The notes below the pieces were generated by a model that was not told the DNA's origin, made no database searches, and worked only from the letters and a program-made list of their open reading frames with translations. From positions 61,965-125,964 of the forward strand of contig NZ_PPEL01000003.1 in assembly GCF_002899695.1 (NCBI RefSeq): a stretch of DNA of 64,000 nt, in the 5' to 3' direction. The position numbers and the translations under genes were made by a program. Of this stretch, positions 38,401 through 48,841 are shown in pieces (the first letter of the stretch is position 1; each line of letters begins with the position of its first letter). The DNA comes from Rubneribacter badeniensis (lineage in GTDB: Bacteria; Actinomycetota; Coriobacteriia; Coriobacteriales; Eggerthellaceae).

Positions 38401-38829
38401 CTAAGCGCGGCCGAGCAGCTTCGCGATGCGGTCGGAGTACTCGATCTCGTCAAGCCCCGCCTCGGCGGCCAGATCCACCACCGGCGCGTCGTTCCACAGC
38501 GCCTCCAGGCGATAGTACTCGCGCGTCTCGGGCTGGAACACGTGCACGACGAAGCTGCCGTAATCGAGCAGCGACCACGTGCCGTCCTGCGTGCCCTCGC
38601 GATGGAGCGGCTTCATGCGCGCCTGCTCGCGCTCGGCCTCTTCGATCTCGTCCACGATGGCCTCCACCTGGCGGCTGTTCGCCGCCGTGGCGATAACGAA
38701 GTAGTCCGTCACGCCGATGAGGTCGCGCACCTCCTGCACCATGATGTCGGTGGCCTTCTTCCCATCCGCCGCACGCGCCGCGATGAGGGCGCACTCTCGC
38801 GAAGTCGGCTCGATCGTCGTCTCGCTCAC
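38401..38829 (-). CDS. rsfS: Ribosomal silencing factor RsfS
   Basis: A 142-residue RsfS/Iojap protein, which binds L14 on the large subunit and blocks subunit joining during starvation. Motifs: KKATDIMVQEVRDLIGVTDYF near residue 24, then SRQVEAIVDEIEE and WSLLDYGSFVVHVFQPETREYYRLEALW. The start is GTG at 38829 after AAAGGAG, and it overlaps the yqeK stop (GTGA). It is the last gene of the rplU-to-rsfS run. A short acidic tail (about 20 residues) follows the domain. Confidence 0.95.
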   Translation of the reverse strand: MSETTIEPTSRECALIAARAADGKKATDIMVQEVRDLIGVTDYFVIATAANSRQVEAIVDEIEEAEREQARMKPLHREGTQDGTWSLLDYGSFVVHVFQPETREYYRLEALWNDAPVVDLAAEAGLDEIEYSDRIAKLLGRA

Positions 38830-39452
38830 GCTGCTCCTTTCTCGCCCGCCGCCGTGCGCAGTCGGGCCACGTAGTGGTTCCACACCTCCACCGTCGCCGG
38901 ATGAAGGCGCTTTCGACGCTTCACGAGCGTCAGCAGGATATGCTCGAACGTCATCAGGAAAAGCTCCTCGAGCGGCACCTTCCCCGCCGCCGAGCGCAGC
39001 TCGTCCAGCCCGCCGAACGCGCGCTTGGGCTCGATCGCGTCGGCGACGTAGACGATCATGTCCAAATCGCTCATGCCCGTCGCCGCCGCGGTGTGCCGCT
39101 CGATCGCCTGCAGCACGTCGGCGGGGATGCACGGAAACTCCCGTCCGAGCGCCGCGGCGGCCGTCGGGCCGTGCAAAAGCCGCGGCATCGTCTCGAGCAC
39201 GAGCGGATCCACGTCCACGCCCAGGTCGCGGGCGCGCTGGCGGATCTCGTCGTCGGAGTGCTCCTTGTCCCAATCGTGCAGAAGGCCCGCGAGCCGCGCC
39301 TTGCGCACGTCGGCGCCGTACGCCTCGGCGAGCGCGGCCGCCGTGTCCGATACGCTGAGCACGTGGTCGAAGCGCCGCGGCTTGAGCCTTTCGGCCAGGT
39401 CGCGCTCGCGCGCTGCAAAGAACTCCTCTGAAAGCGCATCGGTCTGCGTCAT
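38826..39452 (-). CDS. yqeK: HD-domain protein YqeK (predicted Ap4A hydrolase)
   Basis: A 208-residue HD-domain metal-dependent phosphohydrolase with H29 (RRFDHVLSVSDTA), the HD pair in GLLHDWDKEHSDDE, and the later HGPTAAAALGREF and ADAIEPKRAF. Characterised YqeK proteins hydrolyse diadenosine tetraphosphate symmetrically. It lies between nadD and rsfS, the classic order, with 4-bp overlaps on both sides (ATGA with nadD, GTGA with rsfS). Confidence 0.93.
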   Translation of the reverse strand: MTQTDALSEEFFAARERDLAERLKPRRFDHVLSVSDTAAALAEAYGADVRKARLAGLLHDWDKEHSDDEIRQRARDLGVDVDPLVLETMPRLLHGPTAAAALGREFPCIPADVLQAIERHTAAATGMSDLDMIVYVADAIEPKRAFGGLDELRSAAGKVPLEELFLMTFEHILLTLVKRRKRLHPATVEVWNHYVARLRTAAGEKGAA

Positions 39453-40120
39453 CGAGGCCCTCCTTCCCCGTCGTCTCGGTACAAGCGCTTCTCCCGAATA
39501 TAATCGAAGACGCGCTGCATCGTCAAATACCTGATCGACGCGCCCGCCGCCACGCGGCGGCGCAGGTCGCTCGACGAGACGGCGAGCGAGGTGATTTCGA
39601 GGTAGTCGACGGCGAAGTTGCCGCGCCCTTCGATGAGGGCGCGCCGCTCGTCCGAGAGCGCGTATCCGGGCCGGGTGACCGCGATGAGGCGCGCCAAGTC
39701 GGCGATGGCCGCGCTCTCGCGCCAGGCCACGATGCTCGCCACTGCGTCGGCGCCTGTGATGAAGCGCAGCTCCACGTTGTCGGGGTAGTGGGCGCGCAGC
39801 TGGCGCAGCGTGTCAACCGTGTAGGTGTCGCCGCCGCGCTCGATCTCGATGGCGCTCACGTCGAACGCGGGGTTGCTGCGCGTGGCGAGGCGGCACATCT
39901 CGAGGCGGTCGGCCGCCGGCGTCACGGCGCGGTCCTTCTTGAACACGGGGTTGCCCGCCGGGATGAACACGACCGCAGCCAACTCGAACGCCTCGCGCGC
40001 TTGCTCGGCGCATGCGAGGTGACCGATGTGGATGGGGTCGAACGTGCCGCCCATGATGCCGAGCCGCGCCGGACGCCCGTCCGCGCCCAGGTCGTCGAAG
40101 CGCTCGCAGATCGCCGCCAC
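39449..40120 (-). CDS. nadD: Nicotinate-nucleotide adenylyltransferase NadD
   Basis: A 223-residue nucleotidyltransferase that makes nicotinate adenine dinucleotide for NAD synthesis. The N-terminal GIMGGTFDPIHIGHL holds the HxGH motif; VSSSDLRRRVAAGASIRYL near the end is the second conserved site (SxTxxR family variant). The start is GTG at 40120, immediately after the proA stop, with GAGGGCG upstream. About 18 extra residues precede the Rossmann core. It overlaps yqeK by 4 bp. Confidence 0.95.
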   Translation of the reverse strand: MAAICERFDDLGADGRPARLGIMGGTFDPIHIGHLACAEQAREAFELAAVVFIPAGNPVFKKDRAVTPAADRLEMCRLATRSNPAFDVSAIEIERGGDTYTVDTLRQLRAHYPDNVELRFITGADAVASIVAWRESAAIADLARLIAVTRPGYALSDERRALIEGRGNFAVDYLEITSLAVSSSDLRRRVAAGASIRYLTMQRVFDYIREKRLYRDDGEGGPR

Positions 40121-41410
40121 TTACGCCCTCACCTGGCCCGTTCCGCGCAAAACGTACTTGTACGAGATGAGCGCGTCAAGTGCGAAGGGGCCGCGCGCGT
40201 GCAGCTTCTGGGTGGAGATGCCGATCTCGGCGCCCAGCCCGAACTGCCCGCCGTCGGTGAACGCCGTCGAGGCGTTCGCGTACACGGCCGCCGCGTCCAC
40301 GCGCGCGAGGAAGCGCTCGCACGCCGCCGCGTTCTCGGCCACGATGGCCTCCGAATGATGCGTGCCGTAGCGGTTGACGTGGTCGATGGCCGCATCGACG
40401 CCCTCCACGCACCTCACCGCGATCTCGGGAGCCAGATACTCCGTGGCCCAGTCATCCTCGTCGGCGGCGACGAACTGCCCTCCCGCCTCAAGCCCCGCCT
40501 CGCGCGCGAGCGCCGCCGCCTGCGCATCGCAATGCAAAAGCACGCCTCGCTCGGCCAGCGCCGAGAGGATGGGAGGCAGAAGCGCGTCGGCGGCCGACGA
40601 ATCCACCAGAAGCGTCTCGGCCGCGTTGCACACGCCGTAGCGGCGGCACTTCGCGTTCAGCACGATGGCGCGCGCCTTCTCCGCGTCGGCGCTCTCGTGC
40701 ACATACACATGGCAGTTGCCCGTGCCCGTCTCGATGACCGGCACCTTCGAATGCTCCACGCAGTGGCGAATGAGCCCTGCGCCGCCGCGCGGGATCAGCA
40801 CGTCCACCACCCCGTGCAGCTGCATGAGCGCGTCGGTGGCGGCGCGGTCGGTGGACTCGATGGCGCCGATGCAGCCCGCCGGCATGCCCGCGGCCACAGC
40901 CGCGTCGTGCAGCACGGCTGCGATGAGGGCGTTCGAGTGCGCCGCCAAGCTGCCGCCGCGCAGCACGGCCGCGTTGCCGGACTTCAGGCAGATGCCCGCC
41001 GCGTCCGCGGTCACGTTCGGCCGCGCCTCGTACACCACGGCCACCACGCCGAGCGGCACGCTCACGCGCTGAAGCTCGATGCCGCTCTTCAGCACGCGCT
41101 CCTCCTGCACCCGCCCCAGCGGGTCGGGCAGCGCGATCAAGTCCTCCAGCGCCGCCGCCATGGCGTCCACGCGCCCCGCATCGAGCATCAGGCGGTCGAG
41201 CAGGCTCTCCTTCGTGCCCGCCGCGCGCGCCGCCTCCATGTCGCGCTCGTTCGCCTCCACGATGGCGCCCGTCTGCGCACGCAGCGCCACCGCCATCGCG
41301 GCAAGCGCCGCGGCGCGCTCGGCCGCGCTTTTCTGCGCGAGCGCCGCACTGGCCGCACGCGCCGCGCCGGCGACGCGCCGCGCCTCTTCCCAAGCCGTCT
41401 CTTCGACCAT
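40121..41410 (-). CDS. proA: Gamma-glutamyl phosphate reductase ProA
   Basis: A 429-residue NADPH-dependent reductase that converts gamma-glutamyl phosphate to glutamate semialdehyde in proline synthesis. It is an aldehyde dehydrogenase fold with the catalytic Cys261 in YGVCNAAETLLVD, plus VVYEARPNVT and ETGTGNCHVYVH. The ATG at 41410 follows AAAGGAT; the longer open frame upstream is out of family. The spacer to proB holds a small hairpin related in form to those in the fab spacer. Confidence 0.96.
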   Translation of the reverse strand: MVEETAWEEARRVAGAARAASAALAQKSAAERAAALAAMAVALRAQTGAIVEANERDMEAARAAGTKESLLDRLMLDAGRVDAMAAALEDLIALPDPLGRVQEERVLKSGIELQRVSVPLGVVAVVYEARPNVTADAAGICLKSGNAAVLRGGSLAAHSNALIAAVLHDAAVAAGMPAGCIGAIESTDRAATDALMQLHGVVDVLIPRGGAGLIRHCVEHSKVPVIETGTGNCHVYVHESADAEKARAIVLNAKCRRYGVCNAAETLLVDSSAADALLPPILSALAERGVLLHCDAQAAALAREAGLEAGGQFVAADEDDWATEYLAPEIAVRCVEGVDAAIDHVNRYGTHHSEAIVAENAAACERFLARVDAAAVYANASTAFTDGGQFGLGAEIGISTQKLHARGPFALDALISYKYVLRGTGQVRA

Positions 41411-41429
41411 GCAACCACATCCTTTCGCA

Positions 41430-41446
41430 TTCGCGCGAAGCGCGAA
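41430..41446. repeat. 7-bp perfect hairpin with GAA loop in the proB-proA spacer
   Basis: TTCGCGC (41430-41436), loop GAA, GCGCGAA (41440-41446), followed by ACCAACCGCAG. The 3-base loop and the neighbouring CCAACC recall the fab spacer units, whose minus-strand form is CCAACCTGCGAG beside a hairpin. It may be a degenerate copy. Confidence 0.45.
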
Positions 41447-41542
41447 ACCAACCGCAGAGCCCTCCCGCATCGGCGAGGGGCGAGATGCGCAGACGCGCCG
41501 CGCGCAGCCGGCTTTCACCACCCGGCAACCCACCGAAGGGCG

Positions 41543-44103
<2,561 letters not shown>

Positions 44104-44234
44104 CTATCCTGGAACCGGCCTTCGCATCGGAAGGCCCTCTTGCGTCGCACGCGCGAAGTGTGCAAGTCGTCTTCACGCCCGGCTTCACGGCACGATGTGG
44201 GATGCGCGACGCGCTCTTTCGATTGTATACGAAA

Positions 44235-44261
44235 CATGCCCTCTGAAAGACAGAGGGCATG
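44235..44261 (-). terminator. Hairpin after rpmA
   Basis: Perfect 11-bp stem CATGCCCTCTG with a 5-base loop. On the minus strand it is followed by TTTCGT, a short U-run, so it may partly terminate rplU-rpmA transcripts before obgE and set a higher level for the ribosomal proteins. Confidence 0.6.
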
Positions 44262-44302
44262 CAAAAACAAACAAGGTGTGGTTGATGCGAAAGAAGCGGT
44301 TC

Positions 44303-44554
44303 TTACGCCTCGGGACGCACGTGAACCCTGCGCTTCACGCCGCGCGTGAACTCGAGCGTGCCGTCGCACAGCGCGAATAGCGTGTCGTCCTTGCCGCGGC
44401 CGACGTTGTCGCCCGGATGAAACTTCGTGCCGCGCTGGCGAACGATGACGTTGCCCGTCTTGACCGTCTGACCGGCAAACATCTTCACGCCGAGGCGCTG
44501 CGCGCGGGAATCGCGGCCGTTTCGGGTGGATCCAAGACCTTTCTTGTGAGCCAT
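44303..44554 (-). CDS. rpmA: 50S ribosomal protein L27
   Basis: An 83-residue L27, close to the usual 85. It begins directly with [15 protein letters not shown] after the Met, without the cleavable N-terminal extension found in Firmicutes, so no Prp-type protease is needed. Its flexible N-terminus reaches the peptidyl transferase centre. It sits 18 bp after rplU. Confidence 0.98.
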   Translation of the reverse strand: MAHKKGLGSTRNGRDSRAQRLGVKMFAGQTVKTGNVIVRQRGTKFHPGDNVGRGKDDTLFALCDGTLEFTRGVKRRVHVRPEA

Positions 44555-44572
44555 GATGTTCCCTCCTTCTGC

Positions 44573-44944
44573 TTACTCGGCGTCTTCGGACGCGGGCTTC
44601 TCGGCGGCCTTCTTGGCGACGGGCTTGTCGGCCTTCGCCGAGCCCACGGACTCGATCTCGATGCGTGTGAGACGCTGGCGGTGACCGCGCAGCTTCTTGT
44701 AGTTCTTGCGCTTCTTGAACTTGAAGACGAGCTGCTTCTCGCCCTTGAACTGCTCGAGCACGATGGCCGTGACCTTCGTGGCAGCGGCCTTCGCCGGATC
44801 GGCCTCGACCTTCGCGCCGTCGACGACGCAGATGGCCTCGAGGTCGACCTTGGCGCCCACCTCGGCATCAAGCTTCTCCACGTTCAGCCTGTCTCCTGGG
44901 GCGACCTTGTACTGTTTGCCGCCCGTCTTAACGATTGCGTACAT
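44573..44944 (-). CDS. rplU: 50S ribosomal protein L21
   Basis: A 123-residue L21 with YAIVKTGGKQYKV at the start and KFKKRKNYKKLRGHRQ near residue 80. About 20 extra residues at the C-terminus are Lys/Ala/Glu-rich (KPVAKKAAEKPASEDAE), a loose tail seen in several high-GC actinobacteria. It is the first gene of the ribosomal/Obg operon, with AAGGAG before the ATG and a good promoter 35-65 bp upstream. Confidence 0.97.
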   Translation of the reverse strand: MYAIVKTGGKQYKVAPGDRLNVEKLDAEVGAKVDLEAICVVDGAKVEADPAKAAATKVTAIVLEQFKGEKQLVFKFKKRKNYKKLRGHRQRLTRIEIESVGSAKADKPVAKKAAEKPASEDAE

Positions 44945-44979
44945 GAGTGTCTCCTTGAATGAAATAAACGCAAGGCGAT

Positions 44980-45008
44980 AGCTTAGCAGCGTGATCGTAG
45001 CAAGTCAA
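44980..45008 (-). promoter_or_regulatory. rplU promoter
   Basis: On the minus strand -35 TTGACT (45003-45008) and -10 TAAGCT (44980-44985) are 17 bp apart. The expected transcript start is about 29 bases before the rplU ATG. It fits a vegetative sigma factor. Confidence 0.6.
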
Positions 45009-45214
45009 TATGAACGTATGCACAATCTCCGCGTATCATCGCACTCTTCCTACGCGCGCCCTTTTGAGCGCAACGTTTGCATGATAGCAGATCTTTCCGG
45101 TCACGCACGGCAGCATGGCATGATTTTTTCCGGCATCACAGGTCCTGCAAAGTCGCAGAAAGACCGCGAACGCGCTTTGCGAATCGCGACCGCCGTTGCG
45201 CCGCCTTGCGGGCG

Positions 45215-45274
45215 GCATTGTCGCCCCGAAGACACGGTTTGCGGGCGAAAACCGTGTCTTCGGGGCGACAATGC
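45215..45274. repeat. 26-bp perfect inverted repeat with 8-base loop
   Basis: The left arm (45215-45240; it begins GCATTGTCGCCCC) is the exact reverse complement of the right arm (45249-45274). The loop is GCGGGCGA. It lies 61 bp after the polA stop. No U-run follows on either strand, so a simple terminator is not certain. Confidence 0.85.
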
Positions 45275-45334
45275 GCGCGACGGGAACGTAAGCGCGGCAG
45301 GGGCGCGGCAGGGGGACGCCGGACAGCCGGGATC

Positions 45335-47962
45335 CTAGTGCGCTTCGGCCCAGGTGGCTCCTGCGGACACGTCCGCCACGAGCGGCACGCGCAGCTTCAC
45401 CACGCCCTCCATGACTTCCTTCGCAAGCGCGCTCACAACCTCGAGCTCGTCTTCGGGCACGCTGAAATCCAGCTCGTCGTGCACCTGCAAAAGCAGCTTC
45501 GCGCGCAGCCCTTCGGCCATCAGCCGGCGCTGAACCTCGCCCATCGCGAGCTTGATGATGTCGGCGGCGCTTCCTTGCATGGGGTGGTTCATAGCCGTGC
45601 GCTCGCCGAAGCCGCGTTGGTTCGCGTTTCCGGCTTTGAGCTCGGGGATGTGGCGCTTGCGACCGAACATCGTCTCGGCGAACCCCTGCTCCTTGGCCTT
45701 CGCGACGGTGTCGTCGAGGTAAGCGCGCACGCCGGGGTACGCCTCGAAGTAGCGATCGATCATCTCCTTGGCTTCGCCGAACGGGATGCCGAGGCTTTGC
45801 GAGAGACCGAACGCCTGCTGACCGTACACGATGCCGAAGTTCACAGCCTTCGCGCGGCTGCGCAGCTCAGGCGTGACCTCCTCCACGGGCAAGTCGAACA
45901 CGCGGCTCGCCGTGGAGGCGTGGAAGTCGGCGCCCGAGCAGAAGGCGGCCACAAGGTGCTCGTCGCCGGAGAGGTGCGCGAGCAGCCTCAGCTCGATCTG
46001 CGAGTAGTCGGCCGACACGAACAGCTCGCCCGGCGCGAGCGGCACGAACGACTCGCGGATCTGGCGGCCGAACTCCGTACGCACGGGGATGTTCTGCAGG
46101 TTCGGGTCCGACGAGGACAAGCGGCCGGTCGTCGTGACCGTCTCGTTGAAGCACGTGTGCACGCGCCCGTCGCCGGCGCGCATGCGCGGCAGGGCATCGA
46201 TGTAGGTGGACTTGATCTTGGCAAGCTCGCGGTAGCGCAGCACGAGCGCGGGCAGGTCGTGCTCATGCGAGAGCTCCTTGAGCACGGCCGCGTCGGTGGA
46301 GTAGCCGCGCTGGTTCTTCTTGAGGGGCTTCAGGCCCAGCACCTCGAACAGAATGCGCGAGAGCTGCTTGGGGGAATCGAGGTTGAACTCCTCCCCCGCC
46401 ATGTCGAATATGCGAGCGCTCAGTTCGTCGAGCTCGGCCTGCGTGGATGCGCCCAGCTCGGCCAAACGGTCGCAGTCCACCGCGGCACCCGTGCGCTCCA
46501 CGATGGCGAGCACGGCCACGAGCGGCAGGTCGATGTCGAAGTACGGGCGCGCGCTGCCGTCGCGCTCAAGCGCCTCCGTAAGCGGCCCCACGAGCTGGCG
46601 CGCCGCAGCGGCCTGGAAGGAGGCCGCGGCCGCTTCGTCCTTCGCCTCGGGCAAAACGCCCCCGCAGTAGGCGTCGAGCAGCGCGTCGAAGGAGTACTCC
46701 GACACCGACGAATTCAGCACGTAGCCGGCCAGCCCCAGGTCGAACGCGCGCATGCCCATGAGGTCGGCGTCGTCCACAAGGGCGCGCTCGGAAGTGTCGG
46801 CCGGATAGACGCGGTGAAGCGCCTGCTTCACATCGAGCGCGGAGAACGGAGCGCCCTTCACGACGCGCGAGAACGCGGCCAGGCCCTCGTCGTCCTCGAA
46901 CAGCGCGGTCCCCTCGCTCGTGGACACGGCGCAGTGCAGCCCCGCGTTGAACAGCGACACCTGTTCGGGCTCCACGAACGCCACCCCCAGCGACTCGCCG
47001 CGCGCGATGGCGGCATCCACCAGTTCGACAGCCCGCGCCCCCGTGACGACGGGCTCGACCGAAAGCGGAGCAGCCTTGCGTTCGAGCTCTTTGCCCACGA
47101 GCTTGAGCACGCGGTTGAGATGGGCGTTGAACCGCACCTTCTTGAACGCCTCGGTCACGGCCTCCGGATCGAACGACGGGAAGCTGCACCCCTTTAGATC
47201 GAGCGGAAAATCGAGATCGCGCACGATGGTGGCCACCTCGCGGCTCAGATACGCCATGTCCTTGTTCTCGACGATCTTCTCCTTCTGCTTGCCTTTGAGG
47301 TCGTCGACATGCTCGTAGATGCCCTCGAGGTTGCCGTAGGACTGCAAGAGCTTGGCCGCCGTCTTGTCGCCGATGCCGGGCACGCCGGGGATGTTGTCGG
47401 AGGAGTCGCCTTTGAGGCCCAGAAAGTCGATGAACTGGTCGGGGCGCACGCCGTAGCGCTCCTCCACCTCGGCCGGACCGTAGATGGCCACGTCGGTGAT
47501 GCCCTTCTTCGTGGTGACGATGCGCGTTTTGTCCGTGGCCAGCTGGTAGGCGTCCTTGTCGCCCGTCACGAGCAGCGTCTCGAAGCCGAGCGCCTCGTCG
47601 CGCGCGGCGATGGTGCCCAGGATGTCGTCGCCCTCCCAGCCCTTCACGCGCACGACGGGCACGGCCATGGCCGAAAGCAGCTCCTCGATGATGGGGAACT
47701 GCACCTTGAGATCGTCGTCCATGGGCGGGCGCTGCGCCTTGTACTGCTCGAGCGCGCGCATGCGAAACGCGGGGCGTCCCGCGTCGAACGCGCAGATGAT
47801 GGCGTCGGGGCTGGCCATGTCGATGAACTTCAGCAGCATGGCCAGAAAGCCGAACACGGCGTTGGTGGGCGTGCCGTCGGGGGCGTTCATCGTCTGCGGA
47901 ACGGCGTGGTAGGCGCGGTGCATGAGCGAGTTGCCGTCGATGACGGCGATCTTCTTCGGCAT
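45335..47962 (-). CDS. polA: DNA polymerase I
   Basis: An 875-residue family A polymerase for Okazaki fragment processing and repair. The 5' nuclease covers 1-290 (KIAVIDGNSLMHRAYHA, GDKDAYQL, GLKGDSSDNIPGVPGIG). The middle domain lacks the acidic residues of a 3'-5' exonuclease (AFVEPEQ where the FDTET motif should be), so proofreading is probably absent, as in many Gram-positives. Polymerase motifs A (SADYSQIELRLLAHL), B (RSRAKAVNFGIVYGQ) and C (QVHDELDF) are intact. The ATG at 47962 follows AAGGAC. Confidence 0.97.
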   Translation of the reverse strand: MPKKIAVIDGNSLMHRAYHAVPQTMNAPDGTPTNAVFGFLAMLLKFIDMASPDAIICAFDAGRPAFRMRALEQYKAQRPPMDDDLKVQFPIIEELLSAMAVPVVRVKGWEGDDILGTIAARDEALGFETLLVTGDKDAYQLATDKTRIVTTKKGITDVAIYGPAEVEERYGVRPDQFIDFLGLKGDSSDNIPGVPGIGDKTAAKLLQSYGNLEGIYEHVDDLKGKQKEKIVENKDMAYLSREVATIVRDLDFPLDLKGCSFPSFDPEAVTEAFKKVRFNAHLNRVLKLVGKELERKAAPLSVEPVVTGARAVELVDAAIARGESLGVAFVEPEQVSLFNAGLHCAVSTSEGTALFEDDEGLAAFSRVVKGAPFSALDVKQALHRVYPADTSERALVDDADLMGMRAFDLGLAGYVLNSSVSEYSFDALLDAYCGGVLPEAKDEAAAASFQAAAARQLVGPLTEALERDGSARPYFDIDLPLVAVLAIVERTGAAVDCDRLAELGASTQAELDELSARIFDMAGEEFNLDSPKQLSRILFEVLGLKPLKKNQRGYSTDAAVLKELSHEHDLPALVLRYRELAKIKSTYIDALPRMRAGDGRVHTCFNETVTTTGRLSSSDPNLQNIPVRTEFGRQIRESFVPLAPGELFVSADYSQIELRLLAHLSGDEHLVAAFCSGADFHASTASRVFDLPVEEVTPELRSRAKAVNFGIVYGQQAFGLSQSLGIPFGEAKEMIDRYFEAYPGVRAYLDDTVAKAKEQGFAETMFGRKRHIPELKAGNANQRGFGERTAMNHPMQGSAADIIKLAMGEVQRRLMAEGLRAKLLLQVHDELDFSVPEDELEVVSALAKEVMEGVVKLRVPLVADVSAGATWAEAH

Positions 47963-48145
47963 GACGTGTCCTTCGGTCGCAAGGTCTCGGGTGGCCCAGT
48001 ATAGTCCAACCCGCCCCGCCCGCACCGCCCAGGCCGACCGGAAACAGAGAATCCCCGGAGGGCGGGACATCCCGGGACCGCGCGCTTACCGCAACCACGC
48101 CCGCCGCACGATGACACGCTCAGGTGCGAGCCCTCCGCGCCGGCC

Positions 48146-48823
48146 TCACGCGCTCCACAGGTACCCCACGCCGCGCACCGTTTCCAGGTGCTGCGCGAGC
48201 TCCGGGCCGAGCTTGGCGCGCACGCGGCGCACGTGCACGTCCACCGTGCGCGAACCGCCGTAGTAGTCGAAGCCCCACACCTGGCGCAAGAGCGCGTCGC
48301 GCGAGTAGGTGCGACCGGGATGCGTGACCAGAAAGGACAGAAGCGCGTACTCCAGATAGGTGAGGTCGAGCGGCTCGCCGCCGACGGTCACCTGGTAGGT
48401 CGCCAGGTTGACGACCATGTTCTCCACGCACAAAACGTCGCGGGAGCCCCCCTCGTCGCCCGACCACAGAAGCTGCCGGATGCGGGCCGCGCACTCCTCG
48501 GCCGAAGCGCCGTGCACGACGAAGTCGCTTCTCACCCGGACGGGGAGGCGAAACTCGTCAAGGCGCGACCGTTCGACGATCGCGAGCAACGCCGCCCCGC
48601 CGCCCTCCCCGGCGATCGCCGCCTCCACCCGGCCCATGTTCGAGAACGCGTCCCCGCGGGCCTCGTAGACGATGAGGTCGTACGAAGGATGCTGGACGAG
48701 CAGCCTTTCAAGGTGCGCGGACGATCCCGCCGCCACCTCCACATCGAGGTGCGCGAGCACCTGTTGGAACTTGTGCGCGTTGTCCAGGCTGTCGGCCACG
48801 AATATGACGAGTTTGCGCCGCAC
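48146..48823 (-). CDS. GlnR-like OmpR-family orphan regulator
   Basis: A 225-residue regulator with a receiver-like N-domain and a C-terminal OmpR winged helix (YLEYALLSFLVTHPGRTYSRDALLRQVWGFDYYGGSRTVDVHVRRVRAKLG). The receiver lacks a phosphoacceptor Asp: the strand that should end in a Leu-Asp reads DLIVYEARG. Actinobacterial GlnR, the nitrogen regulator, is also an OmpR-type protein that works without ordinary phosphorylation. This gene follows glnA by 18 bp, which supports a role in nitrogen control. The start is GTG after GGAGGAG. The gene name is not assigned because specificity is not shown. Confidence 0.8.
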   Translation of the reverse strand: MRRKLVIFVADSLDNAHKFQQVLAHLDVEVAAGSSAHLERLLVQHPSYDLIVYEARGDAFSNMGRVEAAIAGEGGGAALLAIVERSRLDEFRLPVRVRSDFVVHGASAEECAARIRQLLWSGDEGGSRDVLCVENMVVNLATYQVTVGGEPLDLTYLEYALLSFLVTHPGRTYSRDALLRQVWGFDYYGGSRTVDVHVRRVRAKLGPELAQHLETVRGVGYLWSA

Positions 48824-48841
48824 GGCTCCTCCCCTCGCACC

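Larger units (their letters stand above)
44945..45334. other. polA-rplU intergenic region
   Basis: About 390 bp with the rplU promoter near its left end and a 26-bp perfect palindrome near its right end (45215-45274). A second, shorter dyad GCCGCC/GGGCGGC lies at about 45201-45215. No gene is seen. Confidence 0.6.
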
